The notes: a model not told the origin generated them from the letters alone. A stretch of 64,000 nucleotides of DNA from Saprospiraceae bacterium (GCA_026129545.1 JAHCHX010000004.1:1-64000), one strand, 5' to 3'; counted from the first letter of the stretch, positions 17,134 to 26,006 are shown. A program made the numbers and translations.

Positions 17134-17262
17134 CCACCGCTACTAGACATTATTTTTGTGCTGCAAAGACACAAAGCCACAAAATGCGGCAAATCAATGC
17201 GTATTTTGCATTGCGTCTTTGTGGCTTCGTGGCAAATTTGAAAATGTCCAGCAGTGTGTGGA
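17134..17262. repeat. Dispersed palindromic repeat family C, copy 1
   Basis: About 129 bp with imperfect terminal arms (left CTACTAGACATTATTTTTGT; right ends TGTCCAGCAGTGTGTGG) and an inner inverted pair built on ACAAAGACACAAAGCCACAAA. Related copies lie at 45364-45488 (inverted) and 62744-62868. Confidence 0.75.
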
Positions 17263-17368
17263 AGAGCCATCTACCAGACACCCTTGTTCGGCTTCCGACA
17301 TTCCCTTACTTTTACCCCGTTTTTCATCTGAGTTAATCTTTCTCGAACAATCTCTCATCAGCATTTCC

Positions 17369-19147
17369 ATGAAAAATCTTTTTCCCCTTCACCGCAGCGC
17401 GGCGGGCATCGTCGCGGCAGTTGCCATCCTCCTACTTTTCTCTTGCAAAAGCGACCCGAAAACAACCACAGTCGCCAATGCCACCGTCAACGTCCGCATG
17501 GAAGCAGCGGCCACCACACTCAACCCCTACCTGCCCGCCACGGGCTATTCGCGTTATGTGGCGCAACGCATTTTCCACTCATTGGGTGAGCTTGACCCCC
17601 TGACATTAGAGTTCAAGCCCATGCTCGTCAAACAATTACCCACCAAACGCACCGTCAGCGAAGGCGCTTATGCTGGCGCACTGGCCTACGATTTTGAAAT
17701 ACTTGACGAAGCCAAATGGGACAACGGCTCGCCAGTGACCGGCCACGACGTGGTTTTTTCCCTGAAAATCATCATGCACCCCGGCTTGCCGACGGAGGTC
17801 TATCGGGGTTATTTTGAATACCTCAAAGGGGTGGAGGTGGACGCGGCCAATCCCAAAAAATTCACTGCCTATTTCAGCCAATACTATATGCTGATGATGG
17901 AAAGCATGTGCGGGGTGCCGATTATGCCTGCCTACAACTACGACCCCGACAACCTGCTGGCAAACATTCCGCTCTCCGATTTTTTGGACAAAAGCAAGGC
18001 CGCCGAGCTGGCCGCCAACCCTTCGGCACAGGCGTTTGCCAAAGCATTTCAGGACCCAAAGTTTGTCAACGACAAAAACTTCGTGACTGGTAGCGGCCCC
18101 TATCGGCTCGAAAGCACCGACGGCGACCAAGGCGCGGTATTGATAAAAAAAGAAAACTGGTGGGGCGACGCAGTGGCGCAGCGGATACCGCTGCTGGCGG
18201 CCTATCCCACCAAATTGGTTTACAAAATCGTGCAGGACGAAGCAGCGGTGGAGAACCTGTTTTTGACCGACGCGCTCGACGTGGCGGTGCAGGTCACGCC
18301 AGCCAAATTCCTCGAAATGAAGCAAAACCCTGCCCTCGAAGCCAAGTATGATTTCCTGAGCATCGGCGCCACACAGTACAATCGGCTCGCTTTCAACCTG
18401 CGCAACCCCAAAGTGCAGGACAAGCGCGTGCGGGAAGCCCTCGCTCATGCCATTGACTACGACTATCTCATCAACAACGTGATGCAAGGGCTTGCGCAGC
18501 GCATCGTCAGCCCCATCAATCCGGCCAAAACGTTTTACGCCAAAAACCTGCCGCTCCGAGAGTTTAACATAGACAAGGCCAAGACCTTGCTGGCCGAAGC
18601 CGGTTGGCAGGACACCGATGGCAACGGTATCGTGGACAAAGTCATTCAAGGCAAAAAAACAGACCTCAAACTCGAATTGATGGCGCTCACAAAAGCAAAG
18701 GTGAACGAACTGGTGGCTCAGAGCATTGAGGAAACCGCCCAACGCGCAGGCATCAAAATCGTCGTCGTGGGCGTGGACATTGACAAATTGCAGACGGACA
18801 CCCGACAAGGCAACTTTGAGGTGGCCATGTACGGTGCCGCGCTCCACCCCGGTTTGGTGGAGCTCTATCAGACCTACCATTCGGCCAACCTCGCCCCCAA
18901 AGGCGACAATCGCACGGGCTTCACCAAGGCGGACAGCGTGATTGTAGCCATACGCACCACCGAGAACGAAGCCGCCCGCAACGCGCTTTACATAAAAGCC
19001 CAAGAAATCATCAATGAGGAAATACCGGAAATCTATCTTTACGCTCCGCTTCAACGCACCGTGGTGGCTAAAAAATTCGACTACGTCGTCACGCCCAACC
19101 GCCCCGGCTACTACGAGCAGATGTTCAAGCTAAAGGCCCAACAGTAA
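17369..19147 (+). CDS. ABC transporter substrate-binding lipoprotein, family 5
   Basis: A 592-residue protein. The N-terminus is a lipoprotein signal with lipobox LLFSC, so Cys22-24 is lipidated. The mature part has the SBP_bac_5 (DppA/OppA) layout: ATTLNPYLPATGYSRYVA, AKWDNGSPVTGHDVVFSLKI, NFVTGSGPYRLES and VREALAHAIDYDYLINNVM. Such proteins bind peptides or other oligomers for import. No permease or ATPase genes flank it, which is unusual for this family. Start ATG 17369 is chosen for the signal peptide; a one-mismatch -7 box TACTTTTA lies at 17307-17314. Confidence 0.9.
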   Translation: MKNLFPLHRSAAGIVAAVAILLLFSCKSDPKTTTVANATVNVRMEAAATTLNPYLPATGYSRYVAQRIFHSLGELDPLTLEFKPMLVKQLPTKRTVSEGAYAGALAYDFEILDEAKWDNGSPVTGHDVVFSLKIIMHPGLPTEVYRGYFEYLKGVEVDAANPKKFTAYFSQYYMLMMESMCGVPIMPAYNYDPDNLLANIPLSDFLDKSKAAELAANPSAQAFAKAFQDPKFVNDKNFVTGSGPYRLESTDGDQGAVLIKKENWWGDAVAQRIPLLAAYPTKLVYKIVQDEAAVENLFLTDALDVAVQVTPAKFLEMKQNPALEAKYDFLSIGATQYNRLAFNLRNPKVQDKRVREALAHAIDYDYLINNVMQGLAQRIVSPINPAKTFYAKNLPLREFNIDKAKTLLAEAGWQDTDGNGIVDKVIQGKKTDLKLELMALTKAKVNELVAQSIEETAQRAGIKIVVVGVDIDKLQTDTRQGNFEVAMYGAALHPGLVELYQTYHSANLAPKGDNRTGFTKADSVIVAIRTTENEAARNALYIKAQEIINEEIPEIYLYAPLQRTVVAKKFDYVVTPNRPGYYEQMFKLKAQQ

Positions 19148-19178
19148 AAAAACGACAAGAACAAAAAAACGCAATACA

Positions 19179-19559
19179 ATGGCTTTTGAAGTAGAAGGCA
19201 AGCTCCATCGCATCTTCCCGACCGAGCAGAAATCGGCCAGTTTCTCGGCACGCGAGTTTGTGCTCGAAGTGCCTGATGGCAACTACCCACAGCTCATCAA
19301 ATTTCAGGCAGTACAAGAACGCTGTGGCCTGCTCGACAGCTTTCGGGAAGGCGACCGCGTGAAAGTGCATTTTGACCTGCGCGGGCGCGAATGGAACGGA
19401 AAGTACCTCACCAACCTCAATGCTTGGCGCATCGAAGGCGCCGGTGGCGACACAGACAACAACAAAGCCGCCACCGACGAGAACTTTCCCAACGACCCCT
19501 TCCCCAACTACACCGACACGCCGCCTTCGGCCGGCAACATGGAAGACCTGCCTTTTTGA
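19179..19559 (+). CDS. DUF3127 OB-fold-like protein with SSB-like C-terminal tip
   Basis: A 126-residue protein. Residues 1-88 match DUF3127, starting MAFEVEGKLHRIFPTEQKSA and including REFVLEVPDGNYPQLIKF and LRGREWNGKYLTNLNAWRIE. The rest is an acidic, asparagine/proline-rich linker ending in MEDLPF. That ending closely resembles the conserved DDDIPF tip with which SSB recruits repair and replication proteins. The family is thought to be a single-strand DNA-binding-like OB fold; this remains inference. It follows the solute-binding gene by 31 bases and precedes a secreted protein by 20 bases. Confidence 0.85.
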   Translation: MAFEVEGKLHRIFPTEQKSASFSAREFVLEVPDGNYPQLIKFQAVQERCGLLDSFREGDRVKVHFDLRGREWNGKYLTNLNAWRIEGAGGDTDNNKAATDENFPNDPFPNYTDTPPSAGNMEDLPF

Positions 19560-19579
19560 GCCACTCCCGTCGTCCTGTC

Positions 19580-20188
19580 ATGCGCCAACGATTTTTCATT
19601 TTCGGCCTCTTCCTGCTCGCTTGCTCTATGCAAGCGCAAACGCTCTCCAGTGTCAGCACAAGATGGAGCGACTCGTTTGTGGAGTGGGAAATATACGCCA
19701 TCATGCCGCGCGACACCACCGGGCAACAACCCGACGACGAAGACGACTCCGAACCGCCGGAAGAAACACTCTATGGCGAACTCAAACTGCGCTGGCTCAA
19801 TGTCCGAGAAGATTTTTCCGAATGGAACTACGAGCTCGGAGAGGAAAGTGGCACCATCCGCCAAAAATGGAAAGACGACCTCTCTCAATGGGAACTGCGC
19901 AGCTATACCGGCAACGTGGTGACGATGCGAGCCATTTGGTCGAACGACCTGACGGAGTGGCGCGTGACCAACAACTCCATCGCACTCGATTTGAAGAGCA
20001 AATGGAAAAACCAGTTTGACGAATGGCGGGTGGACGACTCCAAACGAGGCAGCTTTTATCTCTACACCTACACCGAGCGCGACCCTCGCGATTGGGGCAT
20101 ACAAGACGCGCTCAATGAGGAAATATCCCAGTCCATGAAAATGGCGTTGATTTTCCTGACCGTCTTTTTCGGCTCGCCCAAGATGTGA
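19580..20188 (+). CDS. Secreted protein with tryptophan-spaced repeats, unknown function
   Basis: A 202-residue protein not recognised. It has a signal peptide (MRQRFFIFGLFLLACSMQAQ). The mature part carries about five repeats of a W-x(5-8)-[FL]-x-x-W pattern: RWSDSFVEWEI, RWLNVREDFSEWNYEL, KWKDDLSQWELRS, IWSNDLTEWRVTN and KWKNQFDEWRVDD, spaced by roughly 22 residues, suggesting a repetitive beta structure. An acidic insert (DDEDDSEPPEE) separates repeats 1 and 2. The C-terminal ALIFLTVFFGSP is hydrophobic. ATG 19580 is chosen because it opens the signal peptide; the frame extends further upstream only by overlapping the DUF3127 gene. Confidence 0.7.
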   Translation: MRQRFFIFGLFLLACSMQAQTLSSVSTRWSDSFVEWEIYAIMPRDTTGQQPDDEDDSEPPEETLYGELKLRWLNVREDFSEWNYELGEESGTIRQKWKDDLSQWELRSYTGNVVTMRAIWSNDLTEWRVTNNSIALDLKSKWKNQFDEWRVDDSKRGSFYLYTYTERDPRDWGIQDALNEEISQSMKMALIFLTVFFGSPKM

Positions 20189-20218
20189 GGCCAGCACGCC
20201 GCCCAGAGGCAGGGCTTG

Positions 20219-21244
20219 CTATCGCTTCCGCTCCGTCACATACATCAGCAAATCCTTGAGCGACTGTCGAGCGGGGCTTTCTGGCACATTGTCGAGCAAA
20301 TCGAAAGCCTCTCGGCGGTAGCGGTACATGGCCTCCTGCGCATATTGAATGCCCCCGCTTTGGCGCACCAGTCGAATGACCTCGGCCACTCGCTCAGCCT
20401 TGTGGCTCTCGTTTTTCACGATATTCATGATGAAACGGCGCGTGGCGCGGTCGGCATTGGCCAAAGTGTAAATGAGCGGCAGCGTCATTTTTTTCTCCTT
20501 GATATCAATGCCAAGCGGCTTGCCCACGTCTTCGTCGCCGAAGTCGAACAGGTCGTCGCGGATTTGGAAAGCCATGCCTGTTTTTTCGCCAAAAAGCCAC
20601 ATGAGCTGAATCGCTTCCTCACTCGGCGCAGTGCTCACGGAGCCAGCGCAGCAAGCTGCCGCTATGAGCGAAGCCGTTTTTTGGCGTATGATGTCGTGGT
20701 AGATTTCTTCCTTGATGTCGAGCCGGCGAGCCTTTTCCATTTGCAGCAATTCACCCTCTGCCATTTCCTTCACCGCACGGCTGACGATTTCCAACATTCT
20801 ATACTGCTGGTTTTTGACCGATAGCAGCAAGCCTTGCGACAACAAAAAATCACCGACCAAGACCGCCACTTTGTTTTTCCAAAGCGCATTGATGGAAAAA
20901 AAACCCCGGCGCTCGTTGGAATCGTCCACCACGTCATCGTGCACCAAGGTCGCCGTGTGCAAGAGCTCCACTAGCGAGGCAGCCGTGTAGGAAGCCTCAT
21001 TGATAGGGCCAAAAAGTCGGGCGCTGAGCAAGACGAGCATGGGTCGCACCTGCTTGCCCTTACGCTGCACGATATACCAAGTGATTTTGTCGAGCAAGGG
21101 GACGTTGCTGCGCATTGCATCTCGGAAGCGACTCTCAAAGATGTCCAATTCGGCGACTATCGGCTTTTTTATGGCTTCCAGAGACATGGGTTCGGACGGT
21201 TGCGGCAGCGACACGGCTGGCGGGACGGTGTTTTTAATTTTCAA
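20219..21244 (-). CDS. Long-chain polyprenyl diphosphate synthase
   Basis: A 341-residue trans-prenyltransferase. First aspartate-rich motif in LVHDDVVDDSNERRG, second in FQIRDDLFDFGDE; KGKQVRPMLVLLSARLFG binds pyrophosphate. The residues four and five before the first DDxxD are Thr and Ala, small side chains that normally allow long products, so octaprenyl diphosphate for menaquinone is a fair inference. A partial -7 box (TACCTTGC) about 20 bases upstream of 21244 supports that start, although an ATG at 21187 gives the commoner family N-terminus (MSLEAIKKPI). The hairpin repeat F1 separates it from the desaturase gene. Confidence 0.93.
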   Translation of the reverse strand: MKIKNTVPPAVSLPQPSEPMSLEAIKKPIVAELDIFESRFRDAMRSNVPLLDKITWYIVQRKGKQVRPMLVLLSARLFGPINEASYTAASLVELLHTATLVHDDVVDDSNERRGFFSINALWKNKVAVLVGDFLLSQGLLLSVKNQQYRMLEIVSRAVKEMAEGELLQMEKARRLDIKEEIYHDIIRQKTASLIAAACCAGSVSTAPSEEAIQLMWLFGEKTGMAFQIRDDLFDFGDEDVGKPLGIDIKEKKMTLPLIYTLANADRATRRFIMNIVKNESHKAERVAEVIRLVRQSGGIQYAQEAMYRYRREAFDLLDNVPESPARQSLKDLLMYVTERKR

Positions 21245-21316
21245 AAAAATTGAAACAGCCGCAAGGTAGGAAGGTTGGGGAAATAAGGCGGTTTGACGAG
21301 CCAGAATTCAAATGGA

Positions 21317-21347
21317 TTGAAGGGCTTGCCCCGGTCAAGCCCTTCAA
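21317..21347. repeat. Short hairpin repeat family F, copy 1
   Basis: Perfect arms TTGAAGGGCTTG (21317-21328) and CAAGCCCTTCAA (21336-21347) lie just past the desaturase stop. The sequence GAAGGGCTTGCCC recurs at 25903-25940 and, inverted, at 61271-61305. It could end desaturase transcription, though no T run follows. Confidence 0.6.
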
Positions 21348-21354
21348 CCTCTCT

Positions 21355-22404
21355 TCAACCCCTGCGTTCCAACTTTCTTCTCCTGAGGTATTCGCGGAAC
21401 GAAATCATGCGCTCTTGCTCCTCGTCCCAAAGTTTGTTGAAGATGCAGCGCAGGCTTTGCCAAAAGGTGATTTTGTTCGCCACTTTGTCGAGAATAGGGT
21501 TCTCGTGGTGGCATCGCGCCAGTTCGTAGTTGGGCACCAACGGATTGAGGTGGTGAATGTGATGGTAGCCTATGTTGCCCGTCAGCCAGTGGAAAAGGCG
21601 TGGCAGCTTGTAGTAAGTGCTGCCTTGCACGGCAGCGCGGATGTAGTCCCACTTGTCTTTCCACTGTTTGTAGGTGGTCTCGTGTTGGTGTTGCACATAG
21701 AAAAACCACACGGCGATGATGGCAAAAAATACCAGAATCGGCAGGTGCACGAGCAGGAACGCCTCGTAGCCCAATAACAGGATAATGCCGAGATGCACTG
21801 CCAGCAGCAGCAAGTTGTGTTTCATCAGCGAGCGGCGGGCGTGTTCCCAGCCTTTCATGTTGATCAACGGTATCCGGCTGTGCACGAGTAGGTACCATAC
21901 CGGGCCGATGACGAACAATACTGGTGCGCTGCGGAACACGATATAGCGTATTTTCTCCAAGCGGCTGAGTTGCCTGAATTCCTTCACCGTCAGCAGGTTG
22001 ATGTCGCCGATGTCGCGGTGTTCCCACAAGATGCCATTGTGGCCGTGGTGGAAGTTGTGGCTTTTCGCCCAGTAGCGATAGGGCATGAAGCTGATGAGGC
22101 TGCAAATTTCGCCGATGATATCGTTGGCTTTGCGCGAGGTCGTAAAAGATTGGTGCCCACAGTCGTGCTGAATGATGAAAATCCGCACGAGGAAGAAAGC
22201 ATTGACGGCTGCCAACAAAAACGTGAGCCATAGAGACACGTCGAGCAGCAGATACATCGCCGTCCATATAGCTACAAAAGGCAAAAAAGAATTGAGGATT
22301 TGGATGGTGGCCTTTTTTGAATCAGGGAGTTGATAGGCTTTCACAATGGCGGGAAGACGCTGCAAAATGGCGGGGTCGTACTGCGAGTATTTCAAGTTAC
22401 CCAT
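21355..22404 (-). CDS. Membrane fatty acid desaturase
   Basis: A 349-residue integral membrane diiron desaturase. The three histidine boxes are present: HDCGH near residue 97, HNFHHGH near 132, and HHIHH near 287. Hydrophobic pairs of helices precede box 1 and lie between boxes 2 and 3. It introduces a double bond in membrane lipid acyl chains using reduced ferredoxin or cytochrome b5-like donors; a lone PaaE-like reductase elsewhere in the window (3620-4690) could be a donor, but that is speculation. ATG 22404 is preferred; the frame is open for 54 further codons upstream, but those codons are not desaturase-like. Confidence 0.9.
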   Translation of the reverse strand: MGNLKYSQYDPAILQRLPAIVKAYQLPDSKKATIQILNSFLPFVAIWTAMYLLLDVSLWLTFLLAAVNAFFLVRIFIIQHDCGHQSFTTSRKANDIIGEICSLISFMPYRYWAKSHNFHHGHNGILWEHRDIGDINLLTVKEFRQLSRLEKIRYIVFRSAPVLFVIGPVWYLLVHSRIPLINMKGWEHARRSLMKHNLLLLAVHLGIILLLGYEAFLLVHLPILVFFAIIAVWFFYVQHQHETTYKQWKDKWDYIRAAVQGSTYYKLPRLFHWLTGNIGYHHIHHLNPLVPNYELARCHHENPILDKVANKITFWQSLRCIFNKLWDEEQERMISFREYLRRRKLERRG

Positions 22405-22491
22405 TGAAGAAAAAACAATTGAATTGTTGTTGTGCCGAGGCGGCGACGCGAGGCGCTCCCGTCGGCAGGTGGACAATTGTGACAAAAATGC

Positions 22492-22526
22492 AAAAATGCC
22501 GAGCTCGATAGGAAGATCGGCATTTT
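22492..22526. repeat. Hairpin in the divergent desaturase / beta-helix gene region
   Basis: Arms AAAATGCCGA and TCGGCATTTT pair perfectly around a 14-base loop. It looks like a bidirectional terminator but lies between two divergent starts, so its role is unclear. Confidence 0.5.
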
Positions 22527-22548
22527 CAAAGCGGTGTAAAAGTCTTGC

Positions 22549-22574
22549 ATTTATCCGAAATGACATTTATCCGA
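22549..22574. promoter_or_regulatory. Direct repeat CATTTATCCGA, possible operator
   Basis: Two exact copies of CATTTATCCGA (22549-22559 and 22564-22574) spaced 15 bases start to start, about 60 bases upstream of the promoter of the beta-helix gene. A regulator-binding site is one reading; no regulator gene is adjacent. Confidence 0.35.
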
Positions 22575-22611
22575 CGGATGTTATTTTCTCAAAATTGATA
22601 ATCAATAACAA

Positions 22612-22640
22612 TTTTGAACAGCCGTGCGCCCGTACTTTTG
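22612..22640 (+). promoter_or_regulatory. Bacteroidota promoter (-33 TTTTG and -7 TACTTTTG)
   Basis: TTTTG at 22612-22616 and an exact TACTTTTG at 22633-22640 have close to canonical spacing. The start codon at 22670 is 30 bases downstream. Confidence 0.7.
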
Positions 22641-22669
22641 GGTTGTTAATACCGATATTTCAATCGCTC

Positions 22670-25552
22670 ATGAAAAAATCTTTACTCCTGCTCTTAATCG
22701 CTTTCGTTTCGCAAGTCTCCGCGCAAAGCAAACGCATCTACGTCAGCGAGCAAGCACCCGGCTTTGACGACGGCTCCTCGTGGTTCGATGCTTTCACCGA
22801 CCTGCAATCGGCACTATCGCTCGCCCAATATGGCGACACGATTTGGGTAGCGGAAGGCACCTACTACCCCACCGCTACCACCGACCGCACCATCTCTTTC
22901 AAAGTCAAAAACGGTGTCCGCCTATTCGGGGGCTTTGCTGGCACGGAGACGGCCTTGGACGAACGCGACTGGCAAGCGCACCCGGTCGAACTAAGCGGCA
23001 ACCTCGGCTCCTTTCTGCTTTTCACCGACAACTCGCTGCACGTCATGACCTTGGAAAGCCCAGACAGCAACACCGTCGTGGATGGCTTCACGTTCAGATA
23101 CGGCAACGCCAACCTCAGCGGCAACGGTGCCGACGGCGGCGGCATTTTTGTGCTGGTGCCGAGCACATCGGGGGTGTCGGCGGCGCGAATCCGAAACTGT
23201 CTCTTCCAACTCAACTGGGCTTCCGACGCGGGCGGTGCCGTGCAGATATTCTCGCAGGGGGCGGATTACTCCGTTTTTGAAAATTGCGAGTTTGTCAGCA
23301 ACGAGGCCCGTGTCGGCGGCGCGGTGTATGTCTCCGCCACGCAGATGCACACCCGTTTCGTGGAGTGCCGTTTTTCGTTCAATAAGTCCAACGAATCGGG
23401 TGGCGCGGTTGCCTTGAGTGACGTGTTCAATGCCACCCGCATCCAATCATGTTATTTTGAAAAAAACCGCACGGGCAGCGGGAATGGCGGGGCTATTTTC
23501 AGCTTGGGCAGAACACTGGCAGGCAAAGGCCCCGTTATCGAAAATTGCCAGTTTGTTGAAAACCGGTGCGCTCTCAACAACGCTTCGCTGAACAGCCAGG
23601 CAGGTGGCGCGATTTATCTGTGGGACATGGGCGGCCCCGATACTTTTTCGGTGCGCAACTGCCAGTTCACTAAAAACGTCAGCAACAACGCCTCCGCCGT
23701 TTATTTTAGAGGCCAAAATACCACGGGGAGCAATGTTGCGATAAACCGTTGCACGTTTGAAGAGAACGGGACCAACATGGGCACCGTGATGGTGTTGAGC
23801 AGCACGCACGCACGTTCGGTTCGACTGCACGATTGCCACTTCAAGGCCCACCAACAGTCCGTGCTGGTAGTGAGTGGGGGCGGATTGGCAAACCCCGAAC
23901 AGACCCGGATAATCGTGGACAGCTGCTCTTTTCTGAACAACAGGGGTAGCGTGTTTTCGGCAATGGTCGCTGGCAACAACACACACGCCACGCTGTCCAA
24001 CTCGCTCATCAAAAACAATCAAACATTTAGCACGCTTTTGCACCTGTTTCCCAAGGAATGCCTCATTCGGCATTGCATTTTTGAGCAGAATGAAAAAATG
24101 CTCAATTTTTGGGAAAACGAGTCGAACACCGTCTATGTGCAAAATTGTCTTTTCCGAAAAAACCACGCTTTTGACTTCATGTTCGGCACTTATGATGGTG
24201 TATTAAACGTGCTCAACAGCCATTTCGACTCCAACGTGTCGGCAGCGGACTATTCCACTATCTGGTATTCGGGGCAAGCATTTGTCAAGAACACGATTTT
24301 CACGAACAACCGGGGCGTGACGCTTTCCAACGACTCCCTCATCTCCTACACCATACCGGGCTATCTGAAACCCCACTACGAACACTGCTACTTCAATGGC
24401 CCATTGGTCAATCCGCTTTCCAACGCGACCTTTGGCCCCGGCAACCTGACGGGCGTGACGCCAATGTTTCAGCAAGCAAGCATCGGCGATTTTAGGCTCT
24501 CGCCCTGCTCGCCCCTCGTGGGTGCAGGCGACAACACCGCCGCCGCCGCTATTCCTTTCGACCTCAACGGCCAACCCCGCATACAAGGCGGCATCGTGGA
24601 CATAGGCGTTTTTGAGCGCCCCCCACCCGCGCTCGCGTCGCCGCCACAAATCCAGTTGCCTTGTCCCGGCGACGATGTTGGCTCTGTGACCTTCGACGTG
24701 ACCGATGGTTGCGAGCCATACGCTTTCGTGTGGTCGTCAGACGCAGCAATGGGTCAAAACCTCCATGATTTGCCCATTGGCAATTACAATTTTAGCGTCA
24801 CGGATGCTCGCGGCTCGTCTTTGGTGGTGCCCATTTCAATCGTCGAAAAAACCGCGCCCTTGCTCTCTGCCGCGGTAGAGCCACTTGTCTGCGGCGATAC
24901 CGCTGGCGGCAGCGCGGTGCTTTCAGCCGTTGGGGATGCGCCGTTCGTGTTTGAATGGGAAGACGGGAGTATCGCCTCGGAGCGCACGGGTTTGGCGGCT
25001 GGCACCTATCGGCTGACGGTGACAGATGCCGACGGCTGTATCGCCACAGACAGTGTTCACATTATGCAGGAGGGAAGATTGGGCGCCGCGGTTCAGGTAG
25101 AGCCTATTACCTGCCCGGGCTATTCGGATGGTGCGCTGACAGTGGCTCCCACCCTTGGGCTGGCACCTTTCCAATGGCTCTGGGAAACGGGCGACACGAC
25201 GGAATCGCTCGTTGGCTTAGTGGCTGGCACCTATCGCTGCACTTTGAGCGACGCTCTGGGGTGCAGCATTGTGTGGGTGATTCCGCTTTTGGAGCCAACG
25301 GTGGATTGTGGCGACGGCGATGGCATTTTTCCCAATCCTTTCTCCGATTGGCTGACAATACGCACCAAGCGGGTGCCGGACGCGGCCGCTCATTGGCTTT
25401 TGGCGGATGACTGGGGGCGCGTCGTGTTCAGGGCTGCCTTGCCCGACCCTCAGGCAAGGCTGCATCTTGGGCATCTTCCCGCAGGCATTTATTTTTGGCA
25501 ACTTTGGCAGGGAGGCCAGCTGACGGGCAAGGGAGTGGTGGAACGAATGTAG
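22670..25552 (+). CDS. Secreted beta-helix protein with SprB-like repeats and T9SS type A sorting domain
   Basis: A 960-residue exported protein. Signal peptide MKKSLLLLLIAFVSQVSAQS; then a parallel beta-helix (residues ~20-650) with many short repeats of the polymorphic outer membrane protein / right-handed helix type, such as GNGADGGGIFVL and SNESGGAVALSD, starting from YVSEQAPGFDDGSSWFDA. Residues ~660-880 hold three SprB-like repeats (CEPYAFVWSSD, APFVFEWEDG, APFQWLWETG, each followed by G-x-Y-x-x-x-V-x-D). The last ~75 residues (IFPNPFSDWLTI to GKGVVERM) are a type A CTD for T9SS export. It is probably a cell-surface adhesin or polysaccharide-binding protein. Confidence 0.88.
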   Translation: MKKSLLLLLIAFVSQVSAQSKRIYVSEQAPGFDDGSSWFDAFTDLQSALSLAQYGDTIWVAEGTYYPTATTDRTISFKVKNGVRLFGGFAGTETALDERDWQAHPVELSGNLGSFLLFTDNSLHVMTLESPDSNTVVDGFTFRYGNANLSGNGADGGGIFVLVPSTSGVSAARIRNCLFQLNWASDAGGAVQIFSQGADYSVFENCEFVSNEARVGGAVYVSATQMHTRFVECRFSFNKSNESGGAVALSDVFNATRIQSCYFEKNRTGSGNGGAIFSLGRTLAGKGPVIENCQFVENRCALNNASLNSQAGGAIYLWDMGGPDTFSVRNCQFTKNVSNNASAVYFRGQNTTGSNVAINRCTFEENGTNMGTVMVLSSTHARSVRLHDCHFKAHQQSVLVVSGGGLANPEQTRIIVDSCSFLNNRGSVFSAMVAGNNTHATLSNSLIKNNQTFSTLLHLFPKECLIRHCIFEQNEKMLNFWENESNTVYVQNCLFRKNHAFDFMFGTYDGVLNVLNSHFDSNVSAADYSTIWYSGQAFVKNTIFTNNRGVTLSNDSLISYTIPGYLKPHYEHCYFNGPLVNPLSNATFGPGNLTGVTPMFQQASIGDFRLSPCSPLVGAGDNTAAAAIPFDLNGQPRIQGGIVDIGVFERPPPALASPPQIQLPCPGDDVGSVTFDVTDGCEPYAFVWSSDAAMGQNLHDLPIGNYNFSVTDARGSSLVVPISIVEKTAPLLSAAVEPLVCGDTAGGSAVLSAVGDAPFVFEWEDGSIASERTGLAAGTYRLTVTDADGCIATDSVHIMQEGRLGAAVQVEPITCPGYSDGALTVAPTLGLAPFQWLWETGDTTESLVGLVAGTYRCTLSDALGCSIVWVIPLLEPTVDCGDGDGIFPNPFSDWLTIRTKRVPDAAAHWLLADDWGRVVFRAALPDPQARLHLGHLPAGIYFWQLWQGGQLTGKGVVERM

Positions 25553-25891
25553 TCAACGCAACTTTTCGTTGGCCGCATGGCGGGCTGCGTCGCGGGCTGT
25601 TTTTTTCTCCAAATTTTTCTTCAACGCCTCTGTCAAGTCCACGCTAGTCTGGTTGGCGAGACAGATGAGCACAAACAACACGTCGGCCATTTCATCGGCC
25701 AAATCCGTGTGGGCGCTAGCGGCTTGTTCGGGTGTCTTGAACGACTGCTCGCCATAGAGCCGCGCCATCAGTCGAGCCACTTCACCCACTTCCTCCATCA
25801 AAATGGCGGTATTGGTCAGCTCGCCGTAATACCGAACCCCGATGGTGTTAATCCATTCGTCCACTCTCTGTTGTGCGTTTTGTATTGTCAT
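25553..25891 (-). CDS. MazG-like nucleotide pyrophosphohydrolase
   Basis: A 112-residue all-alpha NTP-PPase domain. The metal-binding motifs are ILMEEVGEVARLMAR (EExxE) and DLADEMADVLFVLICLAN (ExxD). The family hydrolyses (deoxy)nucleoside triphosphates or related nucleotides to monophosphate and PPi and often clears non-canonical nucleotides. It converges with the T9SS beta-helix gene, and the stop codons are adjacent. Confidence 0.9.
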   Translation of the reverse strand: MTIQNAQQRVDEWINTIGVRYYGELTNTAILMEEVGEVARLMARLYGEQSFKTPEQAASAHTDLADEMADVLFVLICLANQTSVDLTEALKKNLEKKTARDAARHAANEKLR

Positions 25892-25902
25892 GGTAAAAAA
25901 AG

Positions 25903-25940
25903 TTGAAGGGCTTGCCCGGCCAAGCGAGGCGGACGGGGTT
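25903..25940. repeat. Short hairpin repeat family F, copy 2
   Basis: Starts TTGAAGGGCTTGCCCGGCCA and continues through GCGGACGGGG; closely matches, over about 35 bases, the inverted copy at 61271-61305. It lies just upstream of the MazG-like gene start. Confidence 0.6.
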
Positions 25941-26006
25941 GAAGGGCGGCGGTGTTTTCAAATGAGGTTGTTTCAGATGGTCTCTCTAACCTCTAACCCG
26001 ACATCC

